This document shows positions 1 through 13,300 of a DNA stretch of 64,000 nt, piece after piece. Position 1 is the stretch's first letter. Every line of letters begins with the position of its first letter. Made by a program: the position numbers and the translations under genes. The stretch is from Ligula intestinalis (Eukaryota > Platyhelminthes > Cestoda > Diphyllobothriidea > Diphyllobothriidae), in NCBI GenBank assembly GCA_036362985.1, contig JAYGXS010000001.1, forward strand, positions 77,543,958-77,607,957. The letters are read 5' to 3'. The notes under the pieces are model-generated. The model worked only from the letters and a program-made list of their open reading frames with translations, was not told the origin of the DNA and ran no database searches.

Positions 1-1537
1 ATCTGCTGAGAGTCGACGTCCCCCTTTGTTATCAGTTCACGCGTCGGATTCGTCAAGGCCTCAGGTAGTACGAAATACTACACTGATCTTGTCACTGGTG
101 TTTTTTTCAGGCTGTTTTCACTTGCTTTGGTTGTAGGCTGCGAATTCAGTTCAATGACGTGAAGAACAAATTCCAATTTGATTCCATTTTCTGATGAAGT
201 AAGACACAATAACAAATTTCACGAGTTGCAGAAAGTACTATTGAACATACAATTAAAGCGATAATATCCAAAAAAGTACTGGTGAAATGGTATCAGAATC
301 CAAATAGTCAACGTTGGAGAGCAGAAATTAAGGTTGTGCGGAAATTAAGGTGGAGGATTGGAGAGTGTATTTACCTTATCGGGACTACGAACAGATTAAG
401 AGATAGTAGACTGAGAAATAATTGGTCTACTGGACTGGAGAGCCACAGTCCTTCGCTCCATTGGTGTAAGATCTCGACAGAGGAAACGTTTAGTCATTTC
501 TTAATATCGGGAAATGCGACCTCGTTGAGCAAAGATTGAGTCCACTTCGATCGGTGAAAACAATTTAACTAAGATGGGCGGGTTTTTGCTATGCGATTGG
601 AGGTGCTTTGCTTCCGCAATTTCGTAGTTGAAACCACCCGAACATAAAAAATAGTCTGCAATATCCAAAGGGTGACTTAATATGGAGGCATTTTAGTATA
701 AAGTTAAAGTTTCGCTTTTTTCTATCAAAAGCTTCCGTGGCTATAAGATGAACGAGGGAGTCTTACTTTTTACAAGCTTGCGAGGGCACATCTGATAACT
801 TACCATCAAACAGTTTGCTTAGTATTAACAAAACAGAACCAAAATTCATCATGAAGTCATTTCAGTTCTGTAATGAAGATAAATCGTCTAGCTTTGCCTT
901 GAAAATGGGCTGCATGTTGATATCAATGCATTGACTAATAGGCGCGGTCAGGCACCGCTTGTGTCTGGGGGTCTGGGTCTTACGATGAGCTATAATTTTC
1001 ATGCTCATAATTTTGATGGAAATCTGCTTTAAATGTGAGAAGATTTAAAAAATCAGCCTTTATGATTTTACCGCAGCTGGTTGTTAAAATCCATTAACAT
1101 TGTTTAACAAACTGTATTATTTGATATGATTTTCAGATTGTGATTTACGTCAAATAATCAGAGTTAACTTAACAAATACTGCAGCTATTTTTTAATAAGC
1201 ACTTTAAATTTACTTGTAAAAGTATATTCAATATTGGGAAACGACTCAGCCTTTGAAGGTCTCGAGAATATTCGGATCTTGACGAGTTCGGTTTGCTAGG
1301 CCGCGAATTTGTTGGTTTGAAGAGGTTGGGTGTGGTTTGAAGAGGTTGCGGTGAGTTTGAAGAAGTTGCATCGTAGTACAATTGGTTGGAAAGCAAAATC
1401 TTCTTAAATTCCGACTTCAAAGATCGTCAGCGCAAGAAAATTTCAGTATATATAACGGCGAGAGGCAGAGCCTTTGAAAACCTTATTTACAGATAGATGC
1501 TGTCAGATCATGCATATTGCTCGAAGACGTGTATACA
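1..1537. other. unassigned sequence upstream of CR1 relic
   Basis: No coding exon, RNA gene or repeat could be recognised. The short open frames (for example 282-539 +) have no recognisable domain, no convincing splice context and look like chance. Confidence 0.4.
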
Positions 1538-3490
1538 CTATATAAACTGTTGTTGTCTTCCAAATGTATGACCAGCAAGCAAAGTAAGATCAAGCCTTCT
1601 TTTGAATGCGTCAACGCTTTCAGCAAGAACAACCTAGGAAGGAGGTTTATTCCATTCTTCAATGATCTGCTGGGAGAAGAAGTGGGCCCACACATCTACT
1701 TCTTGGTGGTGTTTCTTCAGTTTGTACGTATGACCGTGTAGATGTATTGTTGGTGCGGATTCAAAGAAGTCGGTCGTCTGAAGAGCACAGTCTACTCCTC
1801 TGACGATTTTAAACACCATGATTATATCTTCTTTGTATTGCCTATAATAGAGAGGAAAAATATTGAGCCTAAAGTGAGCCTAAAGTGACTTATCTAGACG
1901 ACCTTCATATGGGAGAACTATTAAGTTGCTGACTAGCTTGGTCGCCCTTCTTTGCACTTTCTCGAGCATTGCATAATCTTTTTTCATCCAAAGGCATCAC
2001 GCCTGGACGCAGTACTCTACCATCGACTGAAAATTTTTTCCGAAAACGCCTAAAAAGCTCGTCATTAAAATAGAGGAAGGATCTTCTGATCGCTCCAATG
2101 ATGCCCATAGCCTTCTTTGCGGTTTTAGTACACTGAGTTGACGGTTAGAGGTCAGGCGTCATGCGTACACCTAGATCCCGTAGTTCGTTTACTAGCTCGA
2201 GTTGATATCCCCCAATCGAGTTTTCATACTCGAATGGTATTCCCTTTATGCGACTAGACCATAAACGGATGAATTGGCATTTGTCGAAGTTCAGCTGCAG
2301 TAGCCATTTTTCCCACCACTTTTGCAATCGATCCAAGTCATTTCGTAAGGTCTGTCTATCCTCTGAGCTTTCAATGGACTTCCAGATCTTTAGATCGTCT
2401 GCAAACATGACTTTCTCACAGGTGAGGCAGTCAAGGCAGTCGTTCACATATACCAGAAATATAATGGGACCCAGACCGCTTCCCTGTGGAACCCCAATGG
2501 ATGCAGTTTTCCATTCTGTTTTGGTGTCTCCAATAAAAACACGCTGACGCCTGCCTGTTAGGAAGTTGGCTGACCATTTTTGTAGGTTTCCAGTCACACC
2601 CATTTGATGCAGCTTTGATATCAGTCATCTGTGTGGAACCTCGTCGAATGCTTTGCTGAAGTCAATGTAGACCGCATCGACCGACGAACCCATTTCCAGA
2701 GATCTCGTCCAGCTTTCCATGGATGTGAGCAGGTTTGTGAGATAAGACCGGCCACTTCAAAATCCGTGTTGCGCTGCCCTTAGCAAGTTGTTCTCCTCAA
2801 TATGTCTCATTTGTTCCGTTTTGATTAATTTCTCCATTAGTTTGCAACAAATTCTTGTGAGACTAAATGGTCTAAAGCTATTAGTTGAAGTTCTCTCTCG
2901 TACTTTATCAAAAGATGTTATGCTGGCCAGCTTCCAGTCAGTAGGCAGGGCCCCCTTTTCCACTGAACTTTTAAAGATCTTGGAAAGCGGGGAGGCCAGT
3001 TGTTCTACGAGCTCATTAAGAAGTTTCGCTGATAATCCATCCGGACCAGGTGATTTAGTGGGCTTTAATTGTTTCAAGACTTTTCTTACAGTGTCTGTTG
3101 CGAACAATACCGTGCTAATTGTACGCGCCGCTGAGACTTTATATTGCTGTACATTCTCGTCAAAAGACGGCTCCTCGGTATACACAGACATTAAGAAATT
3201 GGACAAGAGGTTCACCTTATCTAAGTTATCCATACACTTGTTTCCCTCGTTATCTTTCAGACAAGGGATAAAATCTCGATTCCGTTTGGCCTTATTCACA
3301 TAAGAAAACAATCTTTTTGGGATATGAGCTATTCCCTTGACTAGTTCTGCTTCAAAGACCATTCTTTCTTTGAAAACCTCCTCCGTGCCGAACTTCAACG
3401 ACTTGCAGTTTCTCCTCCTAAAAACACTAGAGAGAATAAGTAAGGAGTTTTGTTCACTGTCAGCTCGACCCTTTCTGTATACCACGACCA
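1538..3490 (-). mobile_element. CR1-like non-LTR retrotransposon relic, 5'-truncated
   Basis: Reading the - strand gives a nearly continuous pol region in shifting frames. In order there is KSPGPDGLSAKLLNEL near 3060, then FSKAFDEVPHR near 2660, GVPQGSGLGPIIFLVYVNDC near 2480, MFADDLKIW near 2400, EKVQRRATKLV near 1960, and a C-terminus ending at a stop at 1538-1540. This motif order is that of the CR1/jockey group reverse transcriptase. The endonuclease half is missing, so the copy is 5'-truncated, as is common for target-primed insertions. Several frameshifts and stops show it is dead. The nearest subclade cannot be set by eye. Confidence 0.85.
2145..3485 (-). pseudogene. reverse transcriptase domain of CR1-like element (broken)
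   Basis: The longest open pieces are 2757-3485 (242 aa, fingers region up to the AAQHGF block) and 2145-2603 (152 aa, palm with GVPQGS and the catalytic FADD motif, then the thumb). They are parts of one ancestral frame separated by a frameshift near 2630. FADD keeps the two catalytic aspartates, so decay is by frame breaks and not by loss of the active site. An RNA-directed DNA polymerase is the family function; this copy cannot make it. Confidence 0.85.
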
Positions 3491-4190
3491 GGCCTGTTAA
3501 CTGGCAATCAATTATACAAATAAAATTCAGTTTTTGCTGCCTTAAAGAATATAAACTCAGTGGAGAAAGGTGAATTGTTTGGTTTTTAAAGAACGCCAGT
3601 ATTTTAAGTGTTATTAGCTACATTGAGGTATCCAAAATTCCAAGTTGCTCTACAGGCACTTATGAAAACGTACACCTAACAGAAACCCGACTCCTGTTAC
3701 GAAGAATGGTGAAGGTCTCGAGATAGCGGACAGCACAAACAAAACCGAGCACTTTTTGAATTCCTTTGGTCGATTTACATCTGAAAAACTGCCTTACTTG
3801 CACCCAGTGACGAGAAAAAGGGAGCATCAATTATTTTAGATATTTTTTTCGGTACGAAGCAATTTCTGATGAACTAAAAATAATGAAGGAATTAGAAAAC
3901 AGCCCTAACTTCACCGTGTTGAATGTGAAGTTTGGCGCTTGCGTTAGTTATTCCGTTACTCTGGCCTTCATAGGCAACAAACTAATGGTGAAGATCATCA
4001 AAGAGGAATTGATAACGCATTTGGTAATCCTCAATCTTTCACCCAATACACAATAAAGCTTTTGTAGGTGGATATGATTTGTAATGTACCTCCTTTATAA
4101 GATATTGAGGTAGACAATGGCCGTTGACTCAGGGGCACCGTGTATGCGGCTTAAATTTGTTTCTGAAAGGCTCTTAACAGTGTCCCAGAG
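3491..4190. other. unassigned spacer between two CR1-like relics
   Basis: AT-rich sequence without recognisable coding or repeat structure. It separates a - strand and a + strand CR1-like relic. Confidence 0.35.
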
Positions 4191-4199
4191 TTTCGCCTA

Positions 4200-5060
4200 A
4201 AAAATTTGAAAATAATGGGCATCGGACGCAAACTTCTTATTTGAATTCAGAATTTTTTTGCTGGTCGTTCCCAAGTACTACGTGCAAGAAAAAACGGTCA
4301 AGTTCATCAAGAGTGGAGTCCCTCAAGGTTCAGTAATGGAACCGACAACCTTTCTCTTTTTCGTTGATGATTGTGTACAGGAATTGGATTGCGGTGTGCC
4401 GTGTTTGCAGATGCTATTAAAATATGGAAAATCATCAAGAATGCTGTCGATTAAGCTGCCTTCCACGAAAACATTTGCCGATTATACGAATGGCCACGCA
4501 GCTGGCTCATGTGATTAAACTCTAAATGATGTACCCTTTTGCGCCTAGAAATTGAAATGCGGTCTTTGATACGTGGTACTACTACCTGAAGGGAATACTG
4601 TTCACAAAATCATAAAAAGAGGTGGATCTCGGCATACGGATGGCATATAACTTAATGTATTCTACACGACGTTTTAAGATAGCTACAGATGCAAATTCAA
4701 AGTGGTACACCATCAAGAGGGCATTCTTGTTTTCGATGAAGACCAATTTTCGAAATATTTGGTATATTTATGAGGCAACCTCTTGAATACGTGATCCAAT
4801 CCTTGAGACCTTTGGAGCAGCAGGATTACAACGTCCTCGAAAGGGTACAGCCGATGGTCAATAAATTAGCAAGAGGCCAAACTGCATTCCCAAAAATATC
4901 TGCCTGAATAACTTGAATCGATATCGTCTGGGCTAAAGGCCCTTACGCTAATATTTGATACAAACCTTCCGTATGGTACGTGGCTTGAACTGCGTCCTTC
5001 TGTTTGACGAGTATTCAAACTCACCGATGCAATCTCCGGGGAAATCCCTTAAAACTCTAC
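4200..5060 (+). mobile_element. degenerate CR1-like reverse transcriptase fragment
   Basis: The + strand shows SGVPQGSV near 4311, followed by a degraded palm that reads FLFFVDDC. About 500 bases further on is LERVQPMVNKLARG near 4837, the decayed equivalent of the EKVQRRATKLV block of the element at 1538-3490. Spacing and order fit the 3' half of a CR1-like pol with many stops and frameshifts. It lies in the opposite orientation to its neighbour. The outer limits are approximate. Confidence 0.65.
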
Positions 5061-5069
5061 GTGCCCAAT

Positions 5070-7156
5070 AAATGATTAGATGTAAGGAAGTATTTTTTAT
5101 CTAATTGAGTCTTGGAAACGTGGAATATTCTTACCAAGGCGATTTTTATGTCCAAATCTGTAAGAACATATAAAAAAACTACCTAATATCTGTGTGATTC
5201 AACATAAAGTGAACTAATGACTAATTAAACGTAAAACACCAATACGCGATACGATTCTTACTACATCTACCTGACTGTACTTTCTTTATGTTGTTTCTAA
5301 TTCTTGAGGTTTTGATGAAACGAGTAGGAAAATTCAAAGGCCTAAGCCTTTTTTTTCAAAAACACGGACTGGCTGATGAACAATCACTACGGAAACCAAT
5401 ACATTGACAATCTTTTGAGCGTCATCTAAGCCATGGTTGGGAGAGGTAAAATCGATTCAGTATTGTTAAAGGGAGAACATTGGCTGCGCAAAAGCCCTCC
5501 CTTCTGTGAGGGTTTGATTTTCAACGTGCCCGCGGGCTTTTTACATTTGGATCAACCGAAATTCGCTTTCATTCGCAAAAGCGAATTTAAGAACTTTTGA
5601 AAGGGCCTCAGCGTTTGCTTTATCCCACTAACTGCTAGGTCGTCTGAGGCCTTCAGTAGGGAATTAGGGTCTTTGTTTCGCGTGTTCGTTCTTCAGTAGC
5701 TGTCGAATAACCTTGGATTTGCAAATGCCATATTTGACAGGTCTTATTTGAAATCACGCCATGTCATGAAGATACGTTGCTTGAGGAGGTTCCTTTGTGC
5801 TTGATATGCGGTAATGGATAGATGATTGCAAGCAAGAAGAAATTTCTTTAATAGCTTCCGCTTTTTATTCACGACTTTCTTCGGCGCCTAAGGCAGCCAC
5901 TGGGGCCTCTTGTTTAGCTTCTTCCGTGAAATCAGGCAGTTTTTTCTAAATAGAGTAGGTTACAAGTCACTAAAAAATTCCCGATCCGCGGCTATATGGT
6001 CATAAATAGCTTTCTCCCCATTTGCCTGGTTGATTCCGGCTTTCATTTAATCTAAGTCAACACGGCAAATAATTCTTCAAATGCTAGTGGACTACTCAGG
6101 TACTGAAAGTATTTAATAGTCTCTATGGAGTGCGGCGTGATTGCTTCGACCTAGGGGAGGTAGAAATCACACATCATCGATACTATCCAGGGAGGTCCAG
6201 ATACTGGCCGAAGATGTGCTTTACAACTAAACCTTATTATTATTATTATCAGCCCCAGGCAGTTTGGTTGGTGCCCCTCACACATCCTGGTGAGAAATAA
6301 GACATATTGAGTGAAGGTTGGATTGAATGCCGAGTCAAGTGAACGTTGCCGAAAGCTAATTTTGGACTACCTGTGTGTGTTGAACTGCAGTCAATGAGCG
6401 AAACATTGAAGTCACCCACGTGGAAGGGTCAAGCCGAGCACTTAACCTTGTTAGCTCCTGTACCAGAAGGGCGTCAGCCCTACGGTCACTTTCCGGTGAT
6501 CGATAGACGGTCAAACTGCAGAGCTATGTAATTCCGATACAATTGTGGTACGCAAATAGTATCGGAGCTGCATACAAGCAATCCTTTTTTTCTGACACTA
6601 GTTGTCCATGGTTCTTGCAACTGAAACATTCTATTTCCTGACACCCTCTTCAGTGTTTCTGAAACAGATGAAATCCTGGTAGTGCCGATTCTTTGTCATT
6701 CAAGTTTTCAGACAAATAGGGATATTCAGTTTTGAAGCATTGTCCACTCTCGTCACAATGTGCGATTTACACCAAACATTTTCTGCAACACCTTTTATTT
6801 CAAAATTATCAATTACTTCCGGATCACCGCTGATTATATGTCAATCAAAAAAGTCGTTCAGCTTGCCGGCTTGATTAAGGTCACGCAGTTTGATTCCGAC
6901 TGCTTCTAGAAGTAAGTGCTATTTTTCTTTTAAAGCTCACTAAAAATTTCTGAATCTATAAGCCATGTAGCGTATATTTGAACATTGTTTGAATTGCGAT
7001 TCCTTTTGTTGTTCTGCTCAATGGCCAATAATACATACTTGAGTTCGCTACTTCTGGTACTCTCTATTACGTTTTTATTCCGACTTCCTATCTTGGCTGT
7101 ACCCTGAATAACCTTTTAATTGAGCCAGCGAGAAACCCTTTTCTGCACATTTTCAG
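5070..7156. other. unassigned region upstream of NELFA, with (TTA)n
   Basis: No gene recognised. A short (TTA)n run lies at 6235-6250 and may be the tail of an old retroposon. The promoter of NELFA would be expected in or upstream of this stretch, but no clear core promoter motif was seen. Confidence 0.35.
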
Positions 7157-7184
7157 CGGCATTTCCAAAAATCGATGATAGAGG
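7155..7184 (+). other. candidate 5' UTR splice acceptor and leader of NELFA
   Basis: A pyrimidine-rich run ending in TTTTCAG (AG at 7155-7156) lies 28 bases before the NELFA start codon. It looks like a 3' splice acceptor. It could take a 5' UTR exon by cis splicing or a spliced leader by trans splicing, which flatworms are known to use. Only transcript data can tell. Confidence 0.45.
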
Positions 7185-7373
7185 ATGGCTGATTTACACA
7201 AATTCATACGACAGCAGTTTTCGGACCAAAATTGGGCACGAAATGCGGATATTTCCCAAATTTCTCTCGAAAAACTCAAGGAAATAGCCGAATCATTTTG
7301 CCACCTGGACGTTAGATCAAAATTAACAATCATCCTCACCTACTGTAATTCGGATATTTCTGATGATCCCGAG
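7185..7373 (+). CDS. NELFA: NELFA coding exon 1
   Basis: Codes for residues 1-63, starting MADLHKFIRQQF, and ends at GAG|GTGCGT in phase 0. The predicted helices match the start of the NELF-A N-terminal domain only loosely. It is tied to exon 2 by phase and by domain continuity across a 4.48-kb intron. Confidence 0.8.
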
Positions 7374-10300
7374 GTGCGTTTAGTTGCCGCTTTTTCTGTT
7401 TGAACTTGAGTCCTTACAAATAATTTATTCTTGGTTCAATTCTTCGCATTTGCACGTGTAACGATATTTGTATGGTCGTATTTACTCCAACAGTTAAGGA
7501 GTTCTCACACCCTGTCATGTGACTTTTTACTCTCCACTGTTCCGGTTTTAGCAGTGTCTAAGCATCCACAAATTCTCTATCAGACTGTTCATAGAATTTT
7601 CCGGCATCTGTGATATTGTTATTTAAAACCCGACAGAGCACTTCAATCTAAAGCTTCGATGGATGACTGCACTCTAAGTAATAAAGGTTTGGTTAGGTTT
7701 TAGTATTGTTTTGTCGCAAATAGTAGCATTATAGGTGCATACTGTCATCAACCATTTGTTGCTATTCCAGTTGTATGAATGACTGCACATAGTAAGTAGA
7801 TTAGCCGGCGTCAGTATCCTTAGCGCTGCAAGGTCGGGTTTGTCAGCTCTACAGTTCTGCATTTCTCGGTCGCTGGAAGGCCACTATTGCCTGATGCAGT
7901 CTTCAAGAAATCAATATTGCACAAATTAGGGACTAATTTTTCCCCTATATGTCTCATTTTGCCATAACTATTGCTTTATTTATTTGGTGTGGTGATATGG
8001 CTGAAGCAGACGTTATTGAACACACCATATTAGATTTCCTCTCGAATTGAAATTTCTTGTTAACGATAATATATGTCTCAGAAATTACATTCGCATAGTA
8101 AAGGAACTTTATATTTCCTTGGGAAATGGCTTAGTAAAAGGTCATGTCGTGCCTCCGCCATAATCTGCCTCTGTGATTCTATGTCGCAGATGTTAGCCCC
8201 ACGGGGACACTGGAATTAATGTTCTGTATTCATTTCCTATGCAATTATTTGCCTAAAATGGGTTTGGGGGCTGTCTATGCCAATAGAAGCTGAAGCATTC
8301 AAGCCGGCGTATGCTTTATTTGTATTTAGTGACTGGTTCAAATTTATACAAAATTATTACAGATATAAGCATCATTTATTGCGCCAAATCTTTGAACTGA
8401 CTTCTCCCGACATCATGCATATCGAAATTTTCCCATGGCCGTGCAAACATTTCTCATTTTCCTTTATGCTTTGTTTGTGACGCATGTATGCGATATCGTG
8501 CTTACCCACAGACGCACATCACTTCCACACTTCTACTATCCATAGTTTAACTTTCAAAGTCAAATTATAGAATGTGTACGTTAGCTAAAAGAGACTAATA
8601 CAGGAACTAGACAGTTGTATGGGTGAATTAAAGAGCGAATTCTAACTGGCTAGACTGTGTAGCGGATTGTAAACTAAGGATGAGAACAACTGTTCTGTCC
8701 CGAGCAGAATTAGTTATAGTCAATTGACACCGGAACTCCAAAAGCCCGGAGAGAAATAATATCATAACTCATTACCAACAGTCCCGTCGTGTTTTATACA
8801 CTTAGTTCACTTTCTGTCGAGCCATGACAAATAAGAATAAAGACTCATAGCATAGGCACTAAATGAAGGGTTATTTAAGCGTCCCAGAGAATGCTTTTTG
8901 CAGTGAGCGAGGCTTTTACTGCTAAGGCATTTTGACTTATCAAAAAATTAAAACTAGTGGATGATTTTCATTGTAAAATTTTGGCTTCCAAATTTAGTCG
9001 GATTGCCACTTTCCCCAACTATTTTTCGTAAAACGTTTATTTGAATTTGTAAAATCCTTCATGGGCCAACCATAATTACGAGGTGTCGCTTCGTGAGATG
9101 TTAATTAAGTTTGCGATGATTCCACCGTTAGCGAAAAGGCCATTTATCATTCTATTCAATAGTCTGTTACCCTTTGAAACAAGACGGCGGGGAATACACA
9201 ATTCCCCATTCTTGTCTATTAGCACCCTCCTAATACTGTTATCGATGTATCACAGGCGTATAGATTTTTTTCGGTGACCTCAGAGGCTGTTATGCACTTT
9301 AAATTATGAATAGTTTATCTTCCCCCCACCCCACCTTATCCTCCAAATCGTGTAAGTGACAAGACCAGACAGTAAATAAAAGACCGTCTATCTTTGTAAA
9401 AAACAGCAAGTATTTCAACATTGTATTTGTTGTGTACAGTTAAGAACATAAATCTGTTAAAATAAAAAAGTTAAGTCCATTCATAGTGGAGCAGGTATGT
9501 CCATTAGTGAATGGGCAAACAATGACGATTGTACGGTAGCTCTTATAAAGGTTGAAAATCCTTTTTGCTTTCGAACAGATGGATAGTACTCGTACTTGGG
9601 TACGGCTGTGATCATGTCTGATCCAGTCGGCCTCGGTTTTGTCGCGTATTTTACCTATTCGTGCATAAAGACCTGCGACAGTGAAGCTAAACACTTTGAC
9701 CCATTCCTTCTACAGCGTAGGAGGCCGGATACCGACCGGCTAAGAACCACTTCCATTCTTGATAAACTTTATCCAGGGATGAGGAGTTATTAGCGTTCCA
9801 AGCTTGCGACCCCTTTAGGAGGTTGCTTTCTTATTTCAGTTAGTCGCCGCATCAGGCACTTATGCAAAGGAATATCTGTATTTTTAACGAAGAGAATTTG
9901 CCCAGCCCCGTCCAAGTGCAAAATGAGGCTTTTCGTAAGCTTTGGCCTATTCTTCGGTGTATTAAGTAGTCTGTGACAATTAAGCAATGCCGTTCGAAAA
10001 AGGTTCTTGTTGATAAATTGGTATTCTCCCACGAGGACCACATGATAAGCACTACAGACCTTTAGAGTAAACTGTTATTGGGTGGCTTTTAAATTACCAG
10101 CCTAGAAACGCCTTTATTTCTAACATCCATGCCTGCTCAAAGCTAGTATTATATTTCGTCTAAGTGCGTGGATGATTGAATTTTACCGTCCTTAAAATTT
10201 AAATTCACTCCATATCCTCCTTACTCCTAAATTGATATGAAAACCTTTCCTCTACCTCTGCACAGTTTCCACTACCATGACTAAAAAGAACGATATGCCC

Positions 10301-13300
10301 CATTCTGGCGGTCATTGTCTACTCCAACTTTGAAGGCGAGTTGACTTCAATAAGTTCCTAGTAGCCATTTCCTGCCTGTCGCATATCAATAGTTTTTATT
10401 TATTTATGTGATCAAAAACAGCGATCTTGTGGTCAGGATTGCTGCAGATTGGCAGTCGCATTTTTATACTTCGATGGGCTTTAAGTTAAGCTTTCGCATG
10501 TGACATCCACGTGCTTCTTATTCTACACGTAGGCCTAGCACTTTGGCCGTTTTTCAGCCATGCATGGACTCTTGTCGATGGTTTAGACGATGGGAATACA
10601 GACTTTTGTTCTCTTGAGCGCATGTGGGAGTGTGTGCAAGATTGGTGGTGTGAATTTTATTTCAATTCATGTAAGTTCATCAGCCAAAGCACTCAAAGTT
10701 TCTCGGACAGTTAATCGGAGGTCCACACTTGCACCACTCCTCCAGAAAAACCAGGTCTCCTGTTTCCAACTGCGGTCTGTACCTTTTTGAATCCGAATTT
10801 CCTCATTGTCTAGAATGTTCGTAAATTACATGGCCGTAAGCGTAGTCTATTGCTCATGCCTAGCCGCTACGCGAATAACCTTTTTCCGGCCTATTTTGAC
10901 AGAGACGTTTTTATATTTGGCACTTATTCGAATAAGTAGCAATTGACTTCTAATTTTTAAACGTGGTTGTGCTCGTCAACATTTGAAGAAGCCTAATTTT
11001 CCTGTTTGACTGTTTTAACTTTGCGTACCCGAACGCACTCATATGCTTACCTTTTTCCTTTTCAGGCGTTAATTTATATTGTTTCGTCTCTTCCATTTTA
11101 TATGTAGCAATACCCTTTCATAGTGGTTGTGCAGACTTTTTTTAAAGACGTATAGGCTTACATATAACTTAAGCTGCTGCCAAATACATTCCACCATAAA
11201 ATACCGTTGTAATTCATATTTTTCTTGTTTCTTACCTTTTAAACGTGCTTACTTCGCCTTATAAAGGAAAAATACATACCCAGTGCTATCTTTAAATTCC
11301 TAACTGTCAATAACTTTAATAAGTCTCGCTCTGGGCAAGCGGTAAACGTATTATTCAGGCTGCTGGACAACAATTTATACTCGTAGATAGATGCTCACCG
11401 ATCCGTTACGTGATGCATTTGTCTCGTAATTTGTTGGGGTTCATTGTCTAACCCCGCCAACAGCCGCATAACGGCTAATATTTTAGGCAGAAAAACATTA
11501 CTAACAAATAAAATCGAGACCGCAGTAGCCATTTCCGGCTTATTAGCCGTCATCATCCAGCCATACCCAACCTCAGGTGTTTTACCACCTGAACTATTTT
11601 GGGTTAGATCATAGTCTCTTTGTTAGCGCCGTTTTACTATTCAAGACCAAAGTTCCTATGAAAATGCACCATCATTCACCCCATGCACCTTTTATCTGTT
11701 TTCTTTAGTAACTGCTTAGTGGTTGTATAAGTGGCCGTTTCTCTTATGTAATTCCGCTCCTATTTCATGATATCACAGTCATCTTCAGGTTTGATGGCCA
11801 AATTTGCCCATCAGCGGAACCCTCATTGTGCTATAAATCTTCCCTGATTTTAGATCACAAAATACGTAGAGAGCGTCGTCCTCCAAGCCCTTGACGAGGA
11901 GAACACGTTTGTCAGAGCTATTGCGACAATTTTGCACAGTCGTCAGGCATTAGGTTACCTGACTTTCGACATCTCTGAGACTAATGAGGCTTTCGCGAAG
12001 ACCTTTGATAAACTTGTCGAATATCAACCAGTAAACATATCAAAGATACCGTTGCTGGCGGAACTTCTTGACAATCGCGTAACAATTGCCTCCGTTCATG
12101 CCGACGGCATATCAACTGTTCACAATCACGGTCCAGACGCACTCACCAGAAACTGCCTCAATTCCAATTTGGGGTTTACTCTCCGTAATAAGCCGCCTAG
12201 CCTTCAAATGCGGGAGACCTATCTCGAAAGGCTCCAGGAAGAATGTGAACGTCGGAGGATCCATGTGCCTATTGTCGGCCGTAATGTTAGCAGAAAAGAT
12301 GACGAGGACTCCGAAAATCATCATCAAAGTGGCACTTTGTTGTCCAAAAATGACTCTTCGATGCATCAGTACAAGGGTGAAGACTCCCAACTTCCCCAAA
12401 GACGCGCGCCAAGGTTCCCACGGCCGACTGCGTCCAGCAGAAAGGTCGACGCAGACATCGTCCCCAGCTCTGTACCATCAGATATGCGTTCCCCGGTAGC
12501 CCGTCCAAAAGACCTCCGTAAACAGATGCCGCGACCAAACGGAATTTTGAGTGCTATTCGCCGGCCGCTGGCGGGTAGTGATCGTGCTGCCTGTCGTCTT
12601 CGGGCAGCGACGCAAAATCGGTCGTCCGGCATAAAGATACTAGATTTTGAGGAACTCCCAGCCGTTGGTCCAAAAGCAAAACAATTGCGCAAAGGTAGTC
12701 CTCCCGTTTCTTTCTTCGGCTAACACCTTATTTCCATGTTTTAACAGTTGTTCAATGTGTTATACCCGTGCTGTCAACAGCTATTCAATATTGAGCCTGG
12801 CACGAAACCTGATACTGATCTTTACTTTTCTTGGTCAAAGACATCTTATATGATTATCTTTCGGCCTATTTTGACGCAAGCAATACGTTTATTAAACGTC
12901 AAACTGGATCTACGCAAGGTGACCAGGAAATTTATTTCTCTTGTCAGTTTCCGACATTCGTCACTTCGTTCCTTGAGTTACCTAAGAAAAAAACTTGCCC
13001 TCATATACATTCGAGTGTATAAATAAATAAATTGTATATTTAAGGCCCGATTTTTTTCGTTCGAAAAACTGAAAACTAAATTCAGATCTCTTCGTACCTC
13101 CTAAGCATAGCATGTACTACGTGCTAAGCATGCTTATTTATTAAGATCTGATAGTCTCTTCGAGGACACGTCATTACAAAAAGGTCACCATTGAATTGCT
13201 CAACTTTCACGCACACTCCATTTTAGACCGTTTCTGCTCAAATGTTTACTTGCTGCACAATTATACAGACACGACAATTTCCCTAAAACACTAATTCTAA

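Noticed and set aside
5373..5400. GGCTGATGA followed by GGAAACC, hammerhead-like
   Set aside because: The bases between cannot form stem II and no stem III or I partner is present; it is a chance match to the core.
9790..10041. 83-aa open frame, - strand, in NELFA intron 1
   Set aside because: No domain and no matching frame nearby; lies in an intron on the opposite strand.
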